A stretch of DNA of 64,000 bases from Pseudobdellovibrionaceae bacterium (GCA_030158485.1 JAOASS010000016.1:233398-297397), one strand, 5' to 3'; shown: positions 26,522 to 35,102, counted from the stretch's first letter. Notes: generated by a model from the sequence alone, not told the origin. Translations and numbers: made by a program.

Positions 26522-26554
26522 TTGACTAGTATCTAAAGGACGAGGGATTGACCG

Positions 26555-27637
26555 TTGAGCCGCCGAATTAAACTTATTATAAGTGACTTACATTTAGGTA
26601 AAGGAAGACTTCTGGCTGATGGGGCGACTAATCAGTTGGAAGAATTTTATTACGGTGAAAAATTAACTGAATTTATTAATTATTATTCTTCTGGGGCCTT
26701 TCGAGACGCAGAAGTTGAAATTATCATCAATGGTGATTTTTTAAATTTTTTACAAGTTGATTATCGTGGTCATTTTTTGACAGTTATTACCGAAAGTGTC
26801 GCTCTTGAAGTTCTGGGCTCGATTTTGAATGGTCATGAAAATGTCTTCAGAGCTCTGAAAGATTTCGCTTCCCAGCCTCAGAATTCTATTACTTATGTTG
26901 TAGGGAATCATGACCAAGGAATGATGTGGCCTGCTTGTCGAGCTTTTTTGAATCAAGCTGTGGGATCTTCAATACGTTATAAAAACATCGTTTATTTTTT
27001 TGATGGTGTCCATATTGAGCACGGTCATATGCACGAAGCGGCCAACCGACTTGATCCTAAACGATTCTTTTTGAAAAAAGATCTTCCAGAGCCCATTTTA
27101 AATCTACCGTTCGGCTCACATTTTTTTATTGAGCTAGTGCTTAAGATTAAAGAAAAGTATCCCCACGTCGATAAAATTAGACCGTTCAGTAAAATGCTTC
27201 GATGGGCTTTTTTTAATGAAACTTGGTTGATTGTTTCTTCAGTTATAAAACTAGTTGGTTTTGGGTTTAAAACTTTATTTAAAAAAGATCCAAGAAGAAA
27301 TTGGTCACTTAGAAATCTTTTAAAAATTGCATTTGAGAGCGCTATTTTTCCTGATCTCAGCGAATCAGCTCGTAAAATATTGCGTGACGACAGGGTTCAT
27401 ACAGTCGTTTTTGGACATACACATGTTTATCAGTATCGCCAATGGGGCACTGACAAAGAGTATTTTAATACGGGCACGTGGACAGAATTGACTTCATTGG
27501 ATATCGTATCTTTAGGCAAGATAACCAAACTGACTTATGTCTTACTTGAGTATCCTGACGATGGTGGTCGTCCGCGAGGTCGCTTGAAAGAATGGAAGGG
27601 ATACCATCGTATAGAAGAGGACGTCGCTGTCTCGTAA
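26555..27637 (+). CDS. Calcineurin-like metallophosphoesterase
   Basis: This 360-residue protein has all five metallophosphatase blocks: SDLHLG (residues 9-14), NGDFLNF, VGNHDQ, HIEHGH and VFGHTHV. The two-metal site is therefore complete. The fold is related to LpxH (UDP-diacylglucosamine pyrophosphatase), but the central insert of about 80 hydrophobic and basic residues (AFFNETWLIVSSVIKLVGFGFKTL) may bind membranes. Start is TTG with a GAGGG site about ten bases upstream. A role in lipid A or phospholipid metabolism is only an inference. Confidence 0.82.
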   Translation: MSRRIKLIISDLHLGKGRLLADGATNQLEEFYYGEKLTEFINYYSSGAFRDAEVEIIINGDFLNFLQVDYRGHFLTVITESVALEVLGSILNGHENVFRALKDFASQPQNSITYVVGNHDQGMMWPACRAFLNQAVGSSIRYKNIVYFFDGVHIEHGHMHEAANRLDPKRFFLKKDLPEPILNLPFGSHFFIELVLKIKEKYPHVDKIRPFSKMLRWAFFNETWLIVSSVIKLVGFGFKTLFKKDPRRNWSLRNLLKIAFESAIFPDLSESARKILRDDRVHTVVFGHTHVYQYRQWGTDKEYFNTGTWTELTSLDIVSLGKITKLTYVLLEYPDDGGRPRGRLKEWKGYHRIEEDVAVS

Positions 27638-27654
27638 TTTATTAAAGGAACTGC

Positions 27655-28872
27655 ATGTTTTCAATTATAAATCAGACTGAAATTGTTCCCGCTCATTTGG
27701 AAGAAGCATGTCGTGAGTCACTCCAAAAGGTTCTTGATAATAAGGCCTTGGGATTTACGCAACTTCCGTCGCGAACTTATTTATGGAATGAGTGTCAACT
27801 TTTAGCGAATAGTTGGAAAGGCCATGTTGATCAAATCGTCTTGCTAGGAACAGGCGGAAGTTCTTTAGGGGTGCAAGTGATCATGGAGGTTTTCGGAATC
27901 TCGCAGGTCACTTTCATCGACAATGTAGATCCACTTCATTTTCAATTCCAAATTAATAATATTAAGAATCCTTCAAGGACAGCTTGGATTATCACTTCAA
28001 AAAGCGGAACGACGGTCGAAACACTCTGTGCACTTGAAATGATTTTACAAACAACTCAGTTGGGACCGTATGTTGCAGTCGTGTCTGAAAAAAAGAATTC
28101 TTCTTTAGCGAAGTGGGCTCAAAAAAACTCTTATGCACATCTCGAAATTCCAATTGATGTCGGCGGAAGATTTTCTGTTCTGTCTCCTGTCGGAATGTTA
28201 CCAGCGGCTTTAGTTGGATTAGATTTGGAAAGATTCCGCCTGGGTGCAGTTGAAGCTTTGCAAAATAAAACACTTGTCACCCAACTGATGGCTCAAAGTA
28301 TCATGAGCTTCAGTCGAAATGAGTGGATCACTGTTTTTTGGATTTACTCTTCAAGAGGAGCTTTTTTAGGGCGCTGGATTCAGCAGCTCTGGGCAGAATC
28401 TTTAGGTAAAGAATTTAATCAAATGAATCAACCAGCAGCCAGAGTTAGCACGCCTCTAGTAGCACTAGGAACAACGGATCAGCATTCTACTTTGCAACAA
28501 ATGATGGATGGTGAAAAAGATAAGTTTTATTGGTTCATTCGATTTGGAGCACTGGAAGTTTCCCCCGAAATTCAATCAACACATTTTCCCGAAACTGAAT
28601 TTTTGCGCGGTCATTCAATGGGTGAGCTTTTGGCAGCGGAAGCCCAAGCGACTCAGCAGGCTCTCGAGCAAAAAGATCGAAAAACTTTATGTCTTAAAAC
28701 CAATACATCAATGGCACAGCGGTCGGGTGAGCAAGCTTTGGGCTTTTTTTTCATGATGATGGAATTGGTTGTGGCTGGAATGGCTCAGCACCTCTTAATT
28801 GATGCTTTCGATCAACCTGGAGTTGAGCTGGGCAAAAGACTGGCTCGAAGCCATTTCAAGACTCGGAGTTGA
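27655..28872 (+). CDS. pgi: Glucose-6-phosphate isomerase (short form)
   Basis: This 405-residue enzyme interconverts glucose-6-P and fructose-6-P. Motifs include LLGTGGSSLGVQV, ITSKSGTTVETLCAL (sugar-phosphate site), DVGGRFSVLSPVGMLPAAL and GEQALGFFFMMME. It is shorter than the ~550-residue E. coli protein but similar to compact Pgi forms of many bacteria. An AAAGGA site precedes the ATG. The stop TGA overlaps a possible TTG start of the diguanylate cyclase gene, linking central metabolism and signalling genes in one transcript. Confidence 0.93.
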   Translation: MFSIINQTEIVPAHLEEACRESLQKVLDNKALGFTQLPSRTYLWNECQLLANSWKGHVDQIVLLGTGGSSLGVQVIMEVFGISQVTFIDNVDPLHFQFQINNIKNPSRTAWIITSKSGTTVETLCALEMILQTTQLGPYVAVVSEKKNSSLAKWAQKNSYAHLEIPIDVGGRFSVLSPVGMLPAALVGLDLERFRLGAVEALQNKTLVTQLMAQSIMSFSRNEWITVFWIYSSRGAFLGRWIQQLWAESLGKEFNQMNQPAARVSTPLVALGTTDQHSTLQQMMDGEKDKFYWFIRFGALEVSPEIQSTHFPETEFLRGHSMGELLAAEAQATQQALEQKDRKTLCLKTNTSMAQRSGEQALGFFFMMMELVVAGMAQHLLIDAFDQPGVELGKRLARSHFKTRS

Positions 28873-28904
28873 GCCTTAGTTACGTATTAGGTACACTTTT
28901 TCAT

Positions 28905-29831
28905 ATGGCTGATGAATCAAACAAAGAAGATAGAACAGAAAAAACCGTCGTTGCGAGTGAAACAACTCTTAATCGAAAAATGGCATCTTCGAATGTTGCA
29001 CCTGTTATGATTGTTCTGATCGGACCAGCCGGCTATCAAGGTAAGCAGTGGGCTCTTCAAGATAACTTTGTGATTGGTCGCGCCGTTGAATCTCAAATTT
29101 TTATTGATGATGGAAGTGTGAGCCGTGCTCATGCTAAAATCGAATTTCGGGGATCAGAAATTGTGATTGTCGATCTTGGTTCGACAAATAAAACTGTTGT
29201 GAATGGTGCGGTGTTGCCTCCGCTTGCTCCGCAAGTTTTAAAGAATAATGATCAAGTAAAAACGGGTAATGTTGTTTTTAAGTTTCTTGATAAGGGAAAT
29301 ATTGAAGCCATTTCTTCGGCTGAACTTTTTGAAAAAGCGAATCGGGATGGATTAACTGGCGCTTACTCAAAAGGTGCGTTGATTGAGCGGGGCCCGGAAG
29401 TAATTAAGCGCTCTGAAATTTTGGGTGAACCCCTGAGCGTTATTGTCTTTGATATCGATCACTTTAAAAAAATAAATGATTCTTATGGTCACCCAGGTGG
29501 TGACCATGTTTTAAAAGAGCTATGCCGAGTAATTTCGACAAAGCTTACTCGTGCAAACGATTTTTTTGCTCGCTACGGTGGGGAAGAGTTTGTTTTGATT
29601 TTGGTTGGAACTCCGATCAGTGCGGCAATTGATATTGCAGAAAGAATTCGAAAGACAATTCAAGACTGCGAGTTCATTTTTGAAAATAAAAAAATTCCAG
29701 TTAACGTGTCAGTAGGTGTTGCTTCTCGAAAAGTAGATGAAGTTAGTTGGGATGTTTTGTTCGACCGAGCCGACAAAGCTCTCTATAGCAGTAAGCAGAA
29801 TGGCCGTAACCGCGTTACGATCTCGCCCTAG
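28905..29831 (+). CDS. dgcB: FHA-GGDEF diguanylate cyclase, DgcB-like
   Basis: This ~308-residue protein makes c-di-GMP. An FHA domain (GRAVESQIFIDDGSVSRAHAKI, LGSTNKTVVNGAVL) reads phosphothreonine. The GGDEF domain has DIDHFKKINDSYGHPGGD, active site GGEEF and a feedback I-site RAND five residues before it. In Bdellovibrio bacteriovorus, DgcB has the same layout and is needed for prey invasion; a phosphorylated Thr in its own N-terminal tail binds the FHA domain. The tail here has several Thr (TEKTVVASETTLNRK). The start could be TTG at 28869 (overlapping pgi) or ATG at 28905. Neither has a strong site. Confidence 0.92.
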   Translation: MADESNKEDRTEKTVVASETTLNRKMASSNVAPVMIVLIGPAGYQGKQWALQDNFVIGRAVESQIFIDDGSVSRAHAKIEFRGSEIVIVDLGSTNKTVVNGAVLPPLAPQVLKNNDQVKTGNVVFKFLDKGNIEAISSAELFEKANRDGLTGAYSKGALIERGPEVIKRSEILGEPLSVIVFDIDHFKKINDSYGHPGGDHVLKELCRVISTKLTRANDFFARYGGEEFVLILVGTPISAAIDIAERIRKTIQDCEFIFENKKIPVNVSVGVASRKVDEVSWDVLFDRADKALYSSKQNGRNRVTISP

Positions 29832-29852
29832 CCGCAAGCGCCTTATCAAATT

Positions 29853-29873
29853 TTTTTATGGATGCCATAAAAA
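29853..29873. terminator. Hairpin after dgcB
   Basis: TTTTTATGG (29853-29861) pairs with CCATAAAAA (29865-29873) around a three-base loop, shortly after the dgcB stop. It lacks a downstream T-run, so termination is uncertain. It may process or cap the 3' end. Confidence 0.4.
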
Positions 29874-29953
29874 TCTAGTTATTTCAAATAGTTAGTCCCA
29901 ATTAGAACCTGCTTTTTTGGCGGCGGGATTGCAATACATAAAATGTAAGTTCG

Positions 29954-30009
29954 AACTGGTTTTCTAAAAGAGTTTTCCAGTTTATTGAAGTTATTAAAAA
30001 GACAGGAGG
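29954..30009 (+). promoter_or_regulatory. Leader region of the ECF sigma operon
   Basis: In the 265-base gap before the sigma gene, AACTGG (29954-29959) and CCAGTT (29977-29982) form an inverted repeat, preceded by the small palindrome TTCGAA. A strong AGGAGG site at 30004-30009 follows, far upstream of the sigma start, and appears to serve a short leader reading frame. Confidence 0.35.
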
Positions 30010-30019
30010 TTTTTTAACT

Positions 30020-30100
30020 TTGAGTGATGGGGTTCAAAATGATCCAAAAGAAAAAAATTCAAATATTAACCGAATTTATACAGGAGTGGGTCTGATATGA
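30020..30100 (+). CDS. Possible 26-residue leader peptide overlapping the sigma factor start
   Basis: TTG at 30020 lies ten bases after a perfect AGGAGG and opens a 26-codon frame (LSDGVQNDPKEKNSNINRIY...) whose TGA overlaps the sigma ATG as ATGA. The fit of ribosome site and coupling argues for translation. The peptide has no recognisable family, and a shifted ATG frame (30027-30095) is an alternative. Confidence 0.35.
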   Translation: MSDGVQNDPKEKNSNINRIYTGVGLI

Positions 30101-30717
30101 CACGAGATCTTGAAAAAATGACGGATCTCGAACTCATCGAGAGAGTGAAGTTAGGTGATAAATCTAGTTTCTCTTGTCTCGTAATACGGCATCAGAGGGG
30201 ATTACTTCGATTGGGTTTGAGATTTGTTAAAGACTTAGATCAAGCAGAGGACATTGTGCAGGAAGCTTTCATCAAAGCTTACGAGAAACTCAGCACGTTT
30301 GAAGGTCGATCCAGTTTTAAAAGCTGGCTTTACCAAATTGCGCTGAATACCGCTCGTAATCGTTTAAGAGAAAAACGACGCGAAACAGTTGATATAGAAG
30401 AGACCCATTTATCAGTGGCACCTATCGGAGAAACAATGCTCGTGCACACTGCGATAACAGATCTATTGAACAAAGAAGTTGAAAAACTTCCTTTTCGTCA
30501 AAGAACAGCTCTTGTTTTGCGAGTTTACGAAGATTTGAGTTTTAACGAAATTGCGGAAATTATGCAGTGTCCATACGACACCGCAAAAGCTAATTACCGT
30601 CATGCTTTGATTAAATTAAAAGAGATTTTCGAACACCGAGAAGATCTTAAAACATGGACACTTGAAACAGGAGGATTTTTTATGGAACTAACACCCCTTA
30701 TGGAGGCCGAAGGATGA
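30097..30717 (+). CDS. ECF (RpoE-like) sigma factor
   Basis: This 206-residue extracytoplasmic-function sigma factor has region 2 (LVIRHQRGLLRLGLRFVKDLDQAEDIVQEAFIKAYEKL, FKSWLYQIALNTARNRLRE), which binds the -10 element, and region 4 (LPFRQRTALVLRVYEDLSFNEIAEIMQCPYDTAKANYRHAL), which binds -35. It directly follows the DgcB-like cyclase, as Bd0743 follows Bd0742 in B. bacteriovorus. Bd0743 is a known RpoE-like sigma linked to chaperone gene control and predation. The ATG has a GGAGTGGG site and overlaps a leader frame. The small downstream gene overlaps its stop and may be its regulator. Confidence 0.93.
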   Translation: MTRDLEKMTDLELIERVKLGDKSSFSCLVIRHQRGLLRLGLRFVKDLDQAEDIVQEAFIKAYEKLSTFEGRSSFKSWLYQIALNTARNRLREKRRETVDIEETHLSVAPIGETMLVHTAITDLLNKEVEKLPFRQRTALVLRVYEDLSFNEIAEIMQCPYDTAKANYRHALIKLKEIFEHREDLKTWTLETGGFFMELTPLMEAEG

Positions 30718-30914
30718 GACCACAAGCACGGACAGATATTAAAACAATTTTAAAAAATGCAGACGAAGTCGAAGTTCCCATGGACCCGGGTTACTATCAT
30801 AGGTTACACGATAAAATTATGATGAAGATCGATGATCAAGTTGTGGAAGATAAATCCATAATTGTTCCGATGAAACGATTAAAACAACAAAGAGAGCAGC
30901 TTAAGAAGTATTAA
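30714..30914 (+). CDS. Small protein coupled to the ECF sigma factor
   Basis: This 66-residue protein overlaps the sigma stop as ATGA and has a GGAGG site, so the two are made together. It is short and charged (start RPQARTDIKTILKNADEVE, then MDPGYYHRLHDKIMMKIDDQ), with no membrane segment and no CxxC or HxxxCxxC zinc motif. The FYxRLxxKI-like segment resembles the N-terminal cytoplasmic part of some anti-sigma factors. It could be a minimal or truncated anti-sigma, but this is inference. A strong terminator follows. Confidence 0.7.
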   Translation: MRPQARTDIKTILKNADEVEVPMDPGYYHRLHDKIMMKIDDQVVEDKSIIVPMKRLKQQREQLKKY

Positions 30915-30939
30915 GCCTGTTAGCAGGATATATTGTTTT

Positions 30940-30990
30940 AAAAGGCAGAAGATCTCTGAAATTAAAATTCAAGAGGTCTTTTGCCTTTTT
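30940..30990 (+). terminator. Strong intrinsic terminator of the sigma operon
   Basis: An 18-bp stem with two G-T pairs (30940-30957 with 30972-30989) around a 14-base loop ends in a T-run. It lies about 25 bases after the small coupled gene. Confidence 0.9.
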
Positions 30991-31029
30991 ATTTTGAGGT
31001 CTCTGCACATGTCATGATAGCTTTTTTCC

Positions 31030-32022
31030 ATGACTGAATTTCTTTTTTTTAGACATGGTGAAACGGAATGGAATCGTAAAGGTATATTTCAAGGTCACAC
31101 TGACATTCCACTAAATGAAAAAGGGAAACAGCAAGCTCAGCATTTAGCTGAAAAAGTCAGACATTGGAAGCCAGATGTCATTGTTTCTTCTGATTTGACT
31201 CGTGCTTTTTATACAGTCGAGTACTGTCGAGCAGATTGGAAAGTTCCCATTCACACTTCGGCTGATTTACGAGAAATGCATCTAGGCAAGGCAGAAGGAT
31301 TGCATCGAGATGAAGTGATGAAATTAGTAGGAGATGATCTTTGGACAAAATGGCTTGGTCACAGTCATCAAGACGAAAATTTTAGTTTCCCCGGCGGCGA
31401 AACTAAAATACAAGCCCGAGCCCGAGCTCTCAATTATTTAGAGAAATTTGCTAAAGCCAATTCAAAATACAAAAGAATTGCAGTTTCAACCCATGGTGGA
31501 ATTTTAAAAAGAGTAACCCATGGATTAAAAGGAGTTCCAGAAGAAGGAGTTCCAATTCCTAATTGTGTCACATATAGACTTAATTTTGATGGCTATAACT
31601 GGCACTTCATTCCAGTGAGAGAGCGCGCTTCAGCGGTTGTGCGTGCAGAAAATAAGATGCTCACTTTTTTGGGAATCGATCCCTTTAGTTCTCAAGAGTA
31701 TCACTTTCTTCCAGGCGGAAAAATTGAGCCTCAGGAATCAGTGGAAGATTGTGCTATCCGTGAAACTTTGGAAGAAACAGGTTATAAAGTCAGTCCTCAT
31801 CAAAATATTATCACCAGCGAATATGACTTTAAATGGAATAATCAGGATGTTTGGTGCCGAACTCATTTTGTAAAAGCAGATCTTAAATCAGATTTTCATA
31901 ATCCCAAAAAAGTTAAAGATGCAGATTATAATAAAGGCGTCAGGTGGGTGCCACAAGATGATTTCGCCTCTTATTTTCATTATAATGAATCAATTTTTGA
32001 AAGTATTAAAAAATTAATTTAA
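31030..32022 (+). CDS. Fusion of histidine phosphatase and Nudix hydrolase
   Basis: This 330-residue protein joins two enzymes. Residues 1-200 are a phosphoglycerate-mutase-like histidine phosphatase with RHGETEWN (8-15), SDLTRAFYT, the acid-region E in REMHLGKAEG, and STHGG with the second His. Residues about 205-330 are a Nudix hydrolase with box GGKIEPQESVEDCAIRETLEETGY, intact Glu residues. The combination suggests stepwise hydrolysis: the Nudix domain releasing a monophosphate that the phosphatase then dephosphorylates. Substrate unknown. No ribosome binding site is visible at the ATG. The gene is convergent with the next lipoprotein gene and overlaps its end by 4 bases. Confidence 0.88.
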   Translation: MTEFLFFRHGETEWNRKGIFQGHTDIPLNEKGKQQAQHLAEKVRHWKPDVIVSSDLTRAFYTVEYCRADWKVPIHTSADLREMHLGKAEGLHRDEVMKLVGDDLWTKWLGHSHQDENFSFPGGETKIQARARALNYLEKFAKANSKYKRIAVSTHGGILKRVTHGLKGVPEEGVPIPNCVTYRLNFDGYNWHFIPVRERASAVVRAENKMLTFLGIDPFSSQEYHFLPGGKIEPQESVEDCAIRETLEETGYKVSPHQNIITSEYDFKWNNQDVWCRTHFVKADLKSDFHNPKKVKDADYNKGVRWVPQDDFASYFHYNESIFESIKKLI

Positions 32023-33050
32023 ATAAGATCAGCTAAGTCTTTGTCAGGATTTTTTGAATTCTTGAGCTTCTTACATTTTTCAATAAATATTTGAAAATCT
32101 CCACGAGCAAGCGTCCAGAGACGATCAAAGTTTGAGAAATCACTCATGTAAGTTTTGTACACCATAAGGCGCGCGTTATTTAATTTTATTTCATCGAAAC
32201 GAAGCCAATTTTTCGATTTCATTTGTGGTTTGATTGTTTTTTTAAACAGATCCTGAATCTGTTTAATCCGGGCTTCTTTAAGCTGAAAGTTTTTTTCTTC
32301 ATTTGAAAGGTTTTTGTACCAATCGTCTAATTGTTTTACTTGTTCCGTTATAAACGCCGAAAATATTTTATCATCAGAAGATTGATCCTGCATTAATTTA
32401 TAAGATGGTGAAAGTGGGCCTTCTTTTTTTAAATAGAAAAGTTCTGCTCCTTTTTGTCCGGCGTAACTGGCAAGTCGTTCATTAAAATCAACACTGTCTT
32501 TTACCCAAATTGTAGTGTGGACAAGTTCGTGGATCAAAGTTTCTGCTAAAATTTCATCATCGTAGTTGAGCATGCTTGAAAGAAGTGGGTCTGCGAACCA
32601 ACCGAGTGTGGAGTAAGCTGAAACTCCGCGGATATCAGTATCAAGTCCTTTTTTTGCTATCAACTTTTGTTCATCTTCAGCTTCTTTTTGATCAAAAAAT
32701 CCCAAATAAGGAACTCGACCTACAATCGGAAATGACCATTCAAATGGTTTAATTCGCCAAGGATCAGAAGCTGACACAGCCCAAATAACATACTGGCGAT
32801 CAAGCCATGTTACTTTTGTGTAATTTCCATTCGAATGAAGCTTGAGATCATTCAAAGCAAAGTCTCTGACTTCTTGACTCAGTATGATTTTTTTTCTTTG
32901 AGCTTGAGTGAGATCTTTTCTTTCTAGAGTTTTCTCAAAAGATTGTCTGTTAGCGAGTAACGACATTTGATTATAAGCGCTTTTCAGCGTGTAGCATCCG
33001 GATATTTGCAAACACATGACTAGCAGTGCAACTTTTTTTAAAGCATCCAC
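32019..33050 (-). CDS. Lipoprotein of the predicted aminopeptidase family (HELxH)
   Basis: This 343-residue protein starts with a lipoprotein signal (ALLVMCLQISGC, Cys19), then YTLKSAYNQMSLLANRQSFEKTL, typical of the PF10023 predicted-aminopeptidase family. The zinc motif HELVHTTIW with a downstream Glu in FNERLASYAGQKGAELF supports a metallopeptidase. YSTLGWFADPLLSSML is another family block. It is probably in the periplasm, membrane-anchored. It overlaps the upstream beta-barrel gene by 13 bases, indicating co-translation. Peptidase activity is predicted only. Confidence 0.82.
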   Translation of the reverse strand: MDALKKVALLVMCLQISGCYTLKSAYNQMSLLANRQSFEKTLERKDLTQAQRKKIILSQEVRDFALNDLKLHSNGNYTKVTWLDRQYVIWAVSASDPWRIKPFEWSFPIVGRVPYLGFFDQKEAEDEQKLIAKKGLDTDIRGVSAYSTLGWFADPLLSSMLNYDDEILAETLIHELVHTTIWVKDSVDFNERLASYAGQKGAELFYLKKEGPLSPSYKLMQDQSSDDKIFSAFITEQVKQLDDWYKNLSNEEKNFQLKEARIKQIQDLFKKTIKPQMKSKNWLRFDEIKLNNARLMVYKTYMSDFSNFDRLWTLARGDFQIFIEKCKKLKNSKNPDKDLADLI

Positions 33051-33595
33051 GAGAGACCGGCTCTAATTTGGTTGTCATCAGTTACAACGCCACCACCGAC
33101 AGGAGTGCGCCACACATCATATGACACGCGAAGCGAAAGACCGTCGATAATGCTAAACTTAATTCCTGCTCCGTAGCTGGGAACAACAGCCGTTTCGATA
33201 TCAAGAGCTTCACGCGTATTGATAGTTCTATCGTAAGTGACTTGTCTTCGTTTTAACTGAGCTGCCCCGCCTTTTAAGTAGGGCTGCATAAAAGATTTTC
33301 TCGGTGCTAATACAAAAATTAAATCAGCACCCATAACTTCTGTTTTTTGATAAGTTTGTATCGAGTTTCCACCTGGTGGTTTTTCAAAACGATTTGCTTT
33401 TGCATCTGTGTAACTCATTTCAAGAGCAATGATTTCTGAAAAATAAAGGGAAAGTGAACTTGTGATGGACTCTGTTTCAAAATAATTTTGTCGATCAAAA
33501 GAATTTTTCTTTCGCGCGTAAGAAACACCAAGTTCATAGTTAAGAGCCCAAGCTTGCGCTGATAATAAAAGTGAAAGCAACAGACAAATTTTCAT
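33038..33595 (-). CDS. Outer-membrane beta-barrel protein (small OmpA-like barrel)
   Basis: The ATG at 33595 begins a signal peptide (KICLLLSLLLSAQAWA) and gives 185 residues. An in-frame TTG 18 bases upstream is less likely. The rest alternates polar and hydrophobic residues in likely eight transmembrane strands (LNYELGVSYARKK, SLSLYFSEIIALEMSYT, and so on) and ends in an aromatic-containing strand QIRAGLSWML. This is the pattern of small 8-strand outer-membrane barrels. It overlaps the aminopeptidase lipoprotein gene by 13 bases. Function unknown. Confidence 0.75.
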   Translation of the reverse strand: MKICLLLSLLLSAQAWALNYELGVSYARKKNSFDRQNYFETESITSSLSLYFSEIIALEMSYTDAKANRFEKPPGGNSIQTYQKTEVMGADLIFVLAPRKSFMQPYLKGGAAQLKRRQVTYDRTINTREALDIETAVVPSYGAGIKFSIIDGLSLRVSYDVWRTPVGGGVVTDDNQIRAGLSWML

Positions 33596-33630
33596 CTTAT
33601 TTGAGTGTAACAAAATTTAAGCCAAATGCT

Positions 33631-34482
33631 TTACTGGACTTGCCCAAAGTCTACGACAAAACTGTAACTTATATGAATAAATCCATCACTCCGGACCATT
33701 TCTTGGGGCGGATTTGGAAAAACTCGAGCATCCTGGAAAGCAAGAGCTGGAGAAATATCAAAACGATCAATACCGGAAGGTGTATTAATTTGAGCTTGGT
33801 AAAATTCACCATTCGGTCGTAATAGAATAACGACTTCAGTCTTCCAACTTCTTCCCGTGAGTTTTTTCTTTTTGAAATCGATCGAATATTGATCGACTGC
33901 TTTTTTTATTAGATCTGCCCAACGTAAATAAATCATATCTTCGAGTCTTGTGTAGAAACTGTAGTAAATATGACGATCTGTATTCAGTGCGGTAAAGGAA
34001 CCGATTGCGATATTATCAGGTAATCTGACGCTAATAGTAGATTCACCACCTTGAATTTTTTGGATTTCATTTTTTGGATTAAAAACAGTGAATTCATCTC
34101 CATCTTTTGAAATTTTCTTTTTTTTCTCTTTAGTTGGAGTTTCAAAAGATTCTTCCATATAGCGAGGACCACGGTCTCGATTGCGAGTCAGGCCCGATAA
34201 TCGGGCTTTAGTTTCTTGTAAAACACGTTGTCTCATTTCAGAAGTAAATTGAGCCTCTGCCGGATCTTCGAATTTGAGATTTTCTGGTATTTTAACTTGG
34301 CGAACAAAAGGCTTTTCAAAGCGTTCGGTTTCATTCGGTTTTTTTGTATAAATGACTTCTACCGGTCGCTTCAAATCCGTTTTTAGTGAAAAGTCTGGTT
34401 TCCATAAAAATAGCGCCAGCAGAAGGGCCGCGTGGAAAGCTAGACTGAGGACCGAAAAAAACGTGAATTTCATCACTTTCAA
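33631..34482 (-). CDS. TonB-like protein (single membrane anchor, TonB C-terminal domain)
   Basis: This 283-residue protein has one N-terminal transmembrane helix (KFTFFSVLSLAFHAALLLALFLW), a charged linker of about 110 residues, and a C-terminal domain (LRPNGEFYQAQINTPSGIDRFDISPALAFQDARVFPNPP) that matches the TonB/TolA C-terminal fold. TonB couples inner-membrane energy to outer-membrane receptors. No ExbB/ExbD lie nearby, so it is an isolated copy. The linker is not Pro-rich as in classical TonB. It forms a run with the beta-barrel and aminopeptidase genes. Confidence 0.78.
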   Translation of the reverse strand: MKVMKFTFFSVLSLAFHAALLLALFLWKPDFSLKTDLKRPVEVIYTKKPNETERFEKPFVRQVKIPENLKFEDPAEAQFTSEMRQRVLQETKARLSGLTRNRDRGPRYMEESFETPTKEKKKKISKDGDEFTVFNPKNEIQKIQGGESTISVRLPDNIAIGSFTALNTDRHIYYSFYTRLEDMIYLRWADLIKKAVDQYSIDFKKKKLTGRSWKTEVVILLRPNGEFYQAQINTPSGIDRFDISPALAFQDARVFPNPPQEMVRSDGFIHISYSFVVDFGQVQ

Positions 34483-34586
34483 TTTAATCTTCTCCTGGGC
34501 TCAAGCAAGTGAATCATATGTTAAGTTGGCTCTCAAGATTTCGAACTTTTCGTCCGATATAACATGAGACACATGGGGAGGGTCTT

Positions 34587-35102
34587 TTGGGTCAAATTAT
34601 TGATATGACAAAGCATCTAAGATCTCGAAATCAGGATGAAAAACCAAAAAAATCGAAACCCGCGAAGATAGTTGATATGACGGAAGCCCGTGAGGCCATT
34701 ATTAACAGTGAGCGTCGTGTCGTTAAGCGTACGATTTTAAATGAATTTATTGGAGCTTTTGCCGTGATTCCTGAAAAAGGACTGTTAAAAGTCGCTTTGC
34801 ACGATATTTCAGAAAAAGGGGTTTCATTCAATGTTGAAGGCTCTCATTCCTATTTTCGACAAAATCAGGAAATCGCAATGAGACTATATCTAAATCATAA
34901 AACATTTTTTCCATTTGTTGTGATGCTTCGAAATCAAAGATTTATTGTGGACGAAGCTGTGACTCGAGTCGGAACGGACTTCGCTGCAGAATCTGTTAAT
35001 AGTACGGCTCTTCATCATTTCGTTAAATTTATTGAAAATGTATCAGCGACTTTAAAAACAGATGCAGGTGACATTCAAGTTTCTCACATTGTAGGCAAGT
35101 AA
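34587..35102 (+). CDS. PilZ-domain protein, possible c-di-GMP effector
   Basis: TTG at 34587 has a GGAGGG site and gives 171 residues. Residues about 40-165 resemble a PilZ domain: the RRVVKR cluster near residue 43 stands in for the RxxxR c-di-GMP motif, and DISEKGVSF for the D/NxSxxG motif. PilZ proteins read the c-di-GMP produced by enzymes such as the FHA-GGDEF cyclase 5 kb away. The two motifs are close to but not exactly canonical, so binding is likely yet unproven. A basic N-terminal stretch precedes the domain. Divergent from the TonB-like gene. Confidence 0.72.
   Translation: MGQIIDMTKHLRSRNQDEKPKKSKPAKIVDMTEAREAIINSERRVVKRTILNEFIGAFAVIPEKGLLKVALHDISEKGVSFNVEGSHSYFRQNQEIAMRLYLNHKTFFPFVVMLRNQRFIVDEAVTRVGTDFAAESVNSTALHHFVKFIENVSATLKTDAGDIQVSHIVGK

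Noticed and set aside
22971-29930. GGCGGCGGG occurring before two genes (near 22973 and 29920)
   Set aside because: Only two short copies, in different contexts, with no shared flanking sequence.
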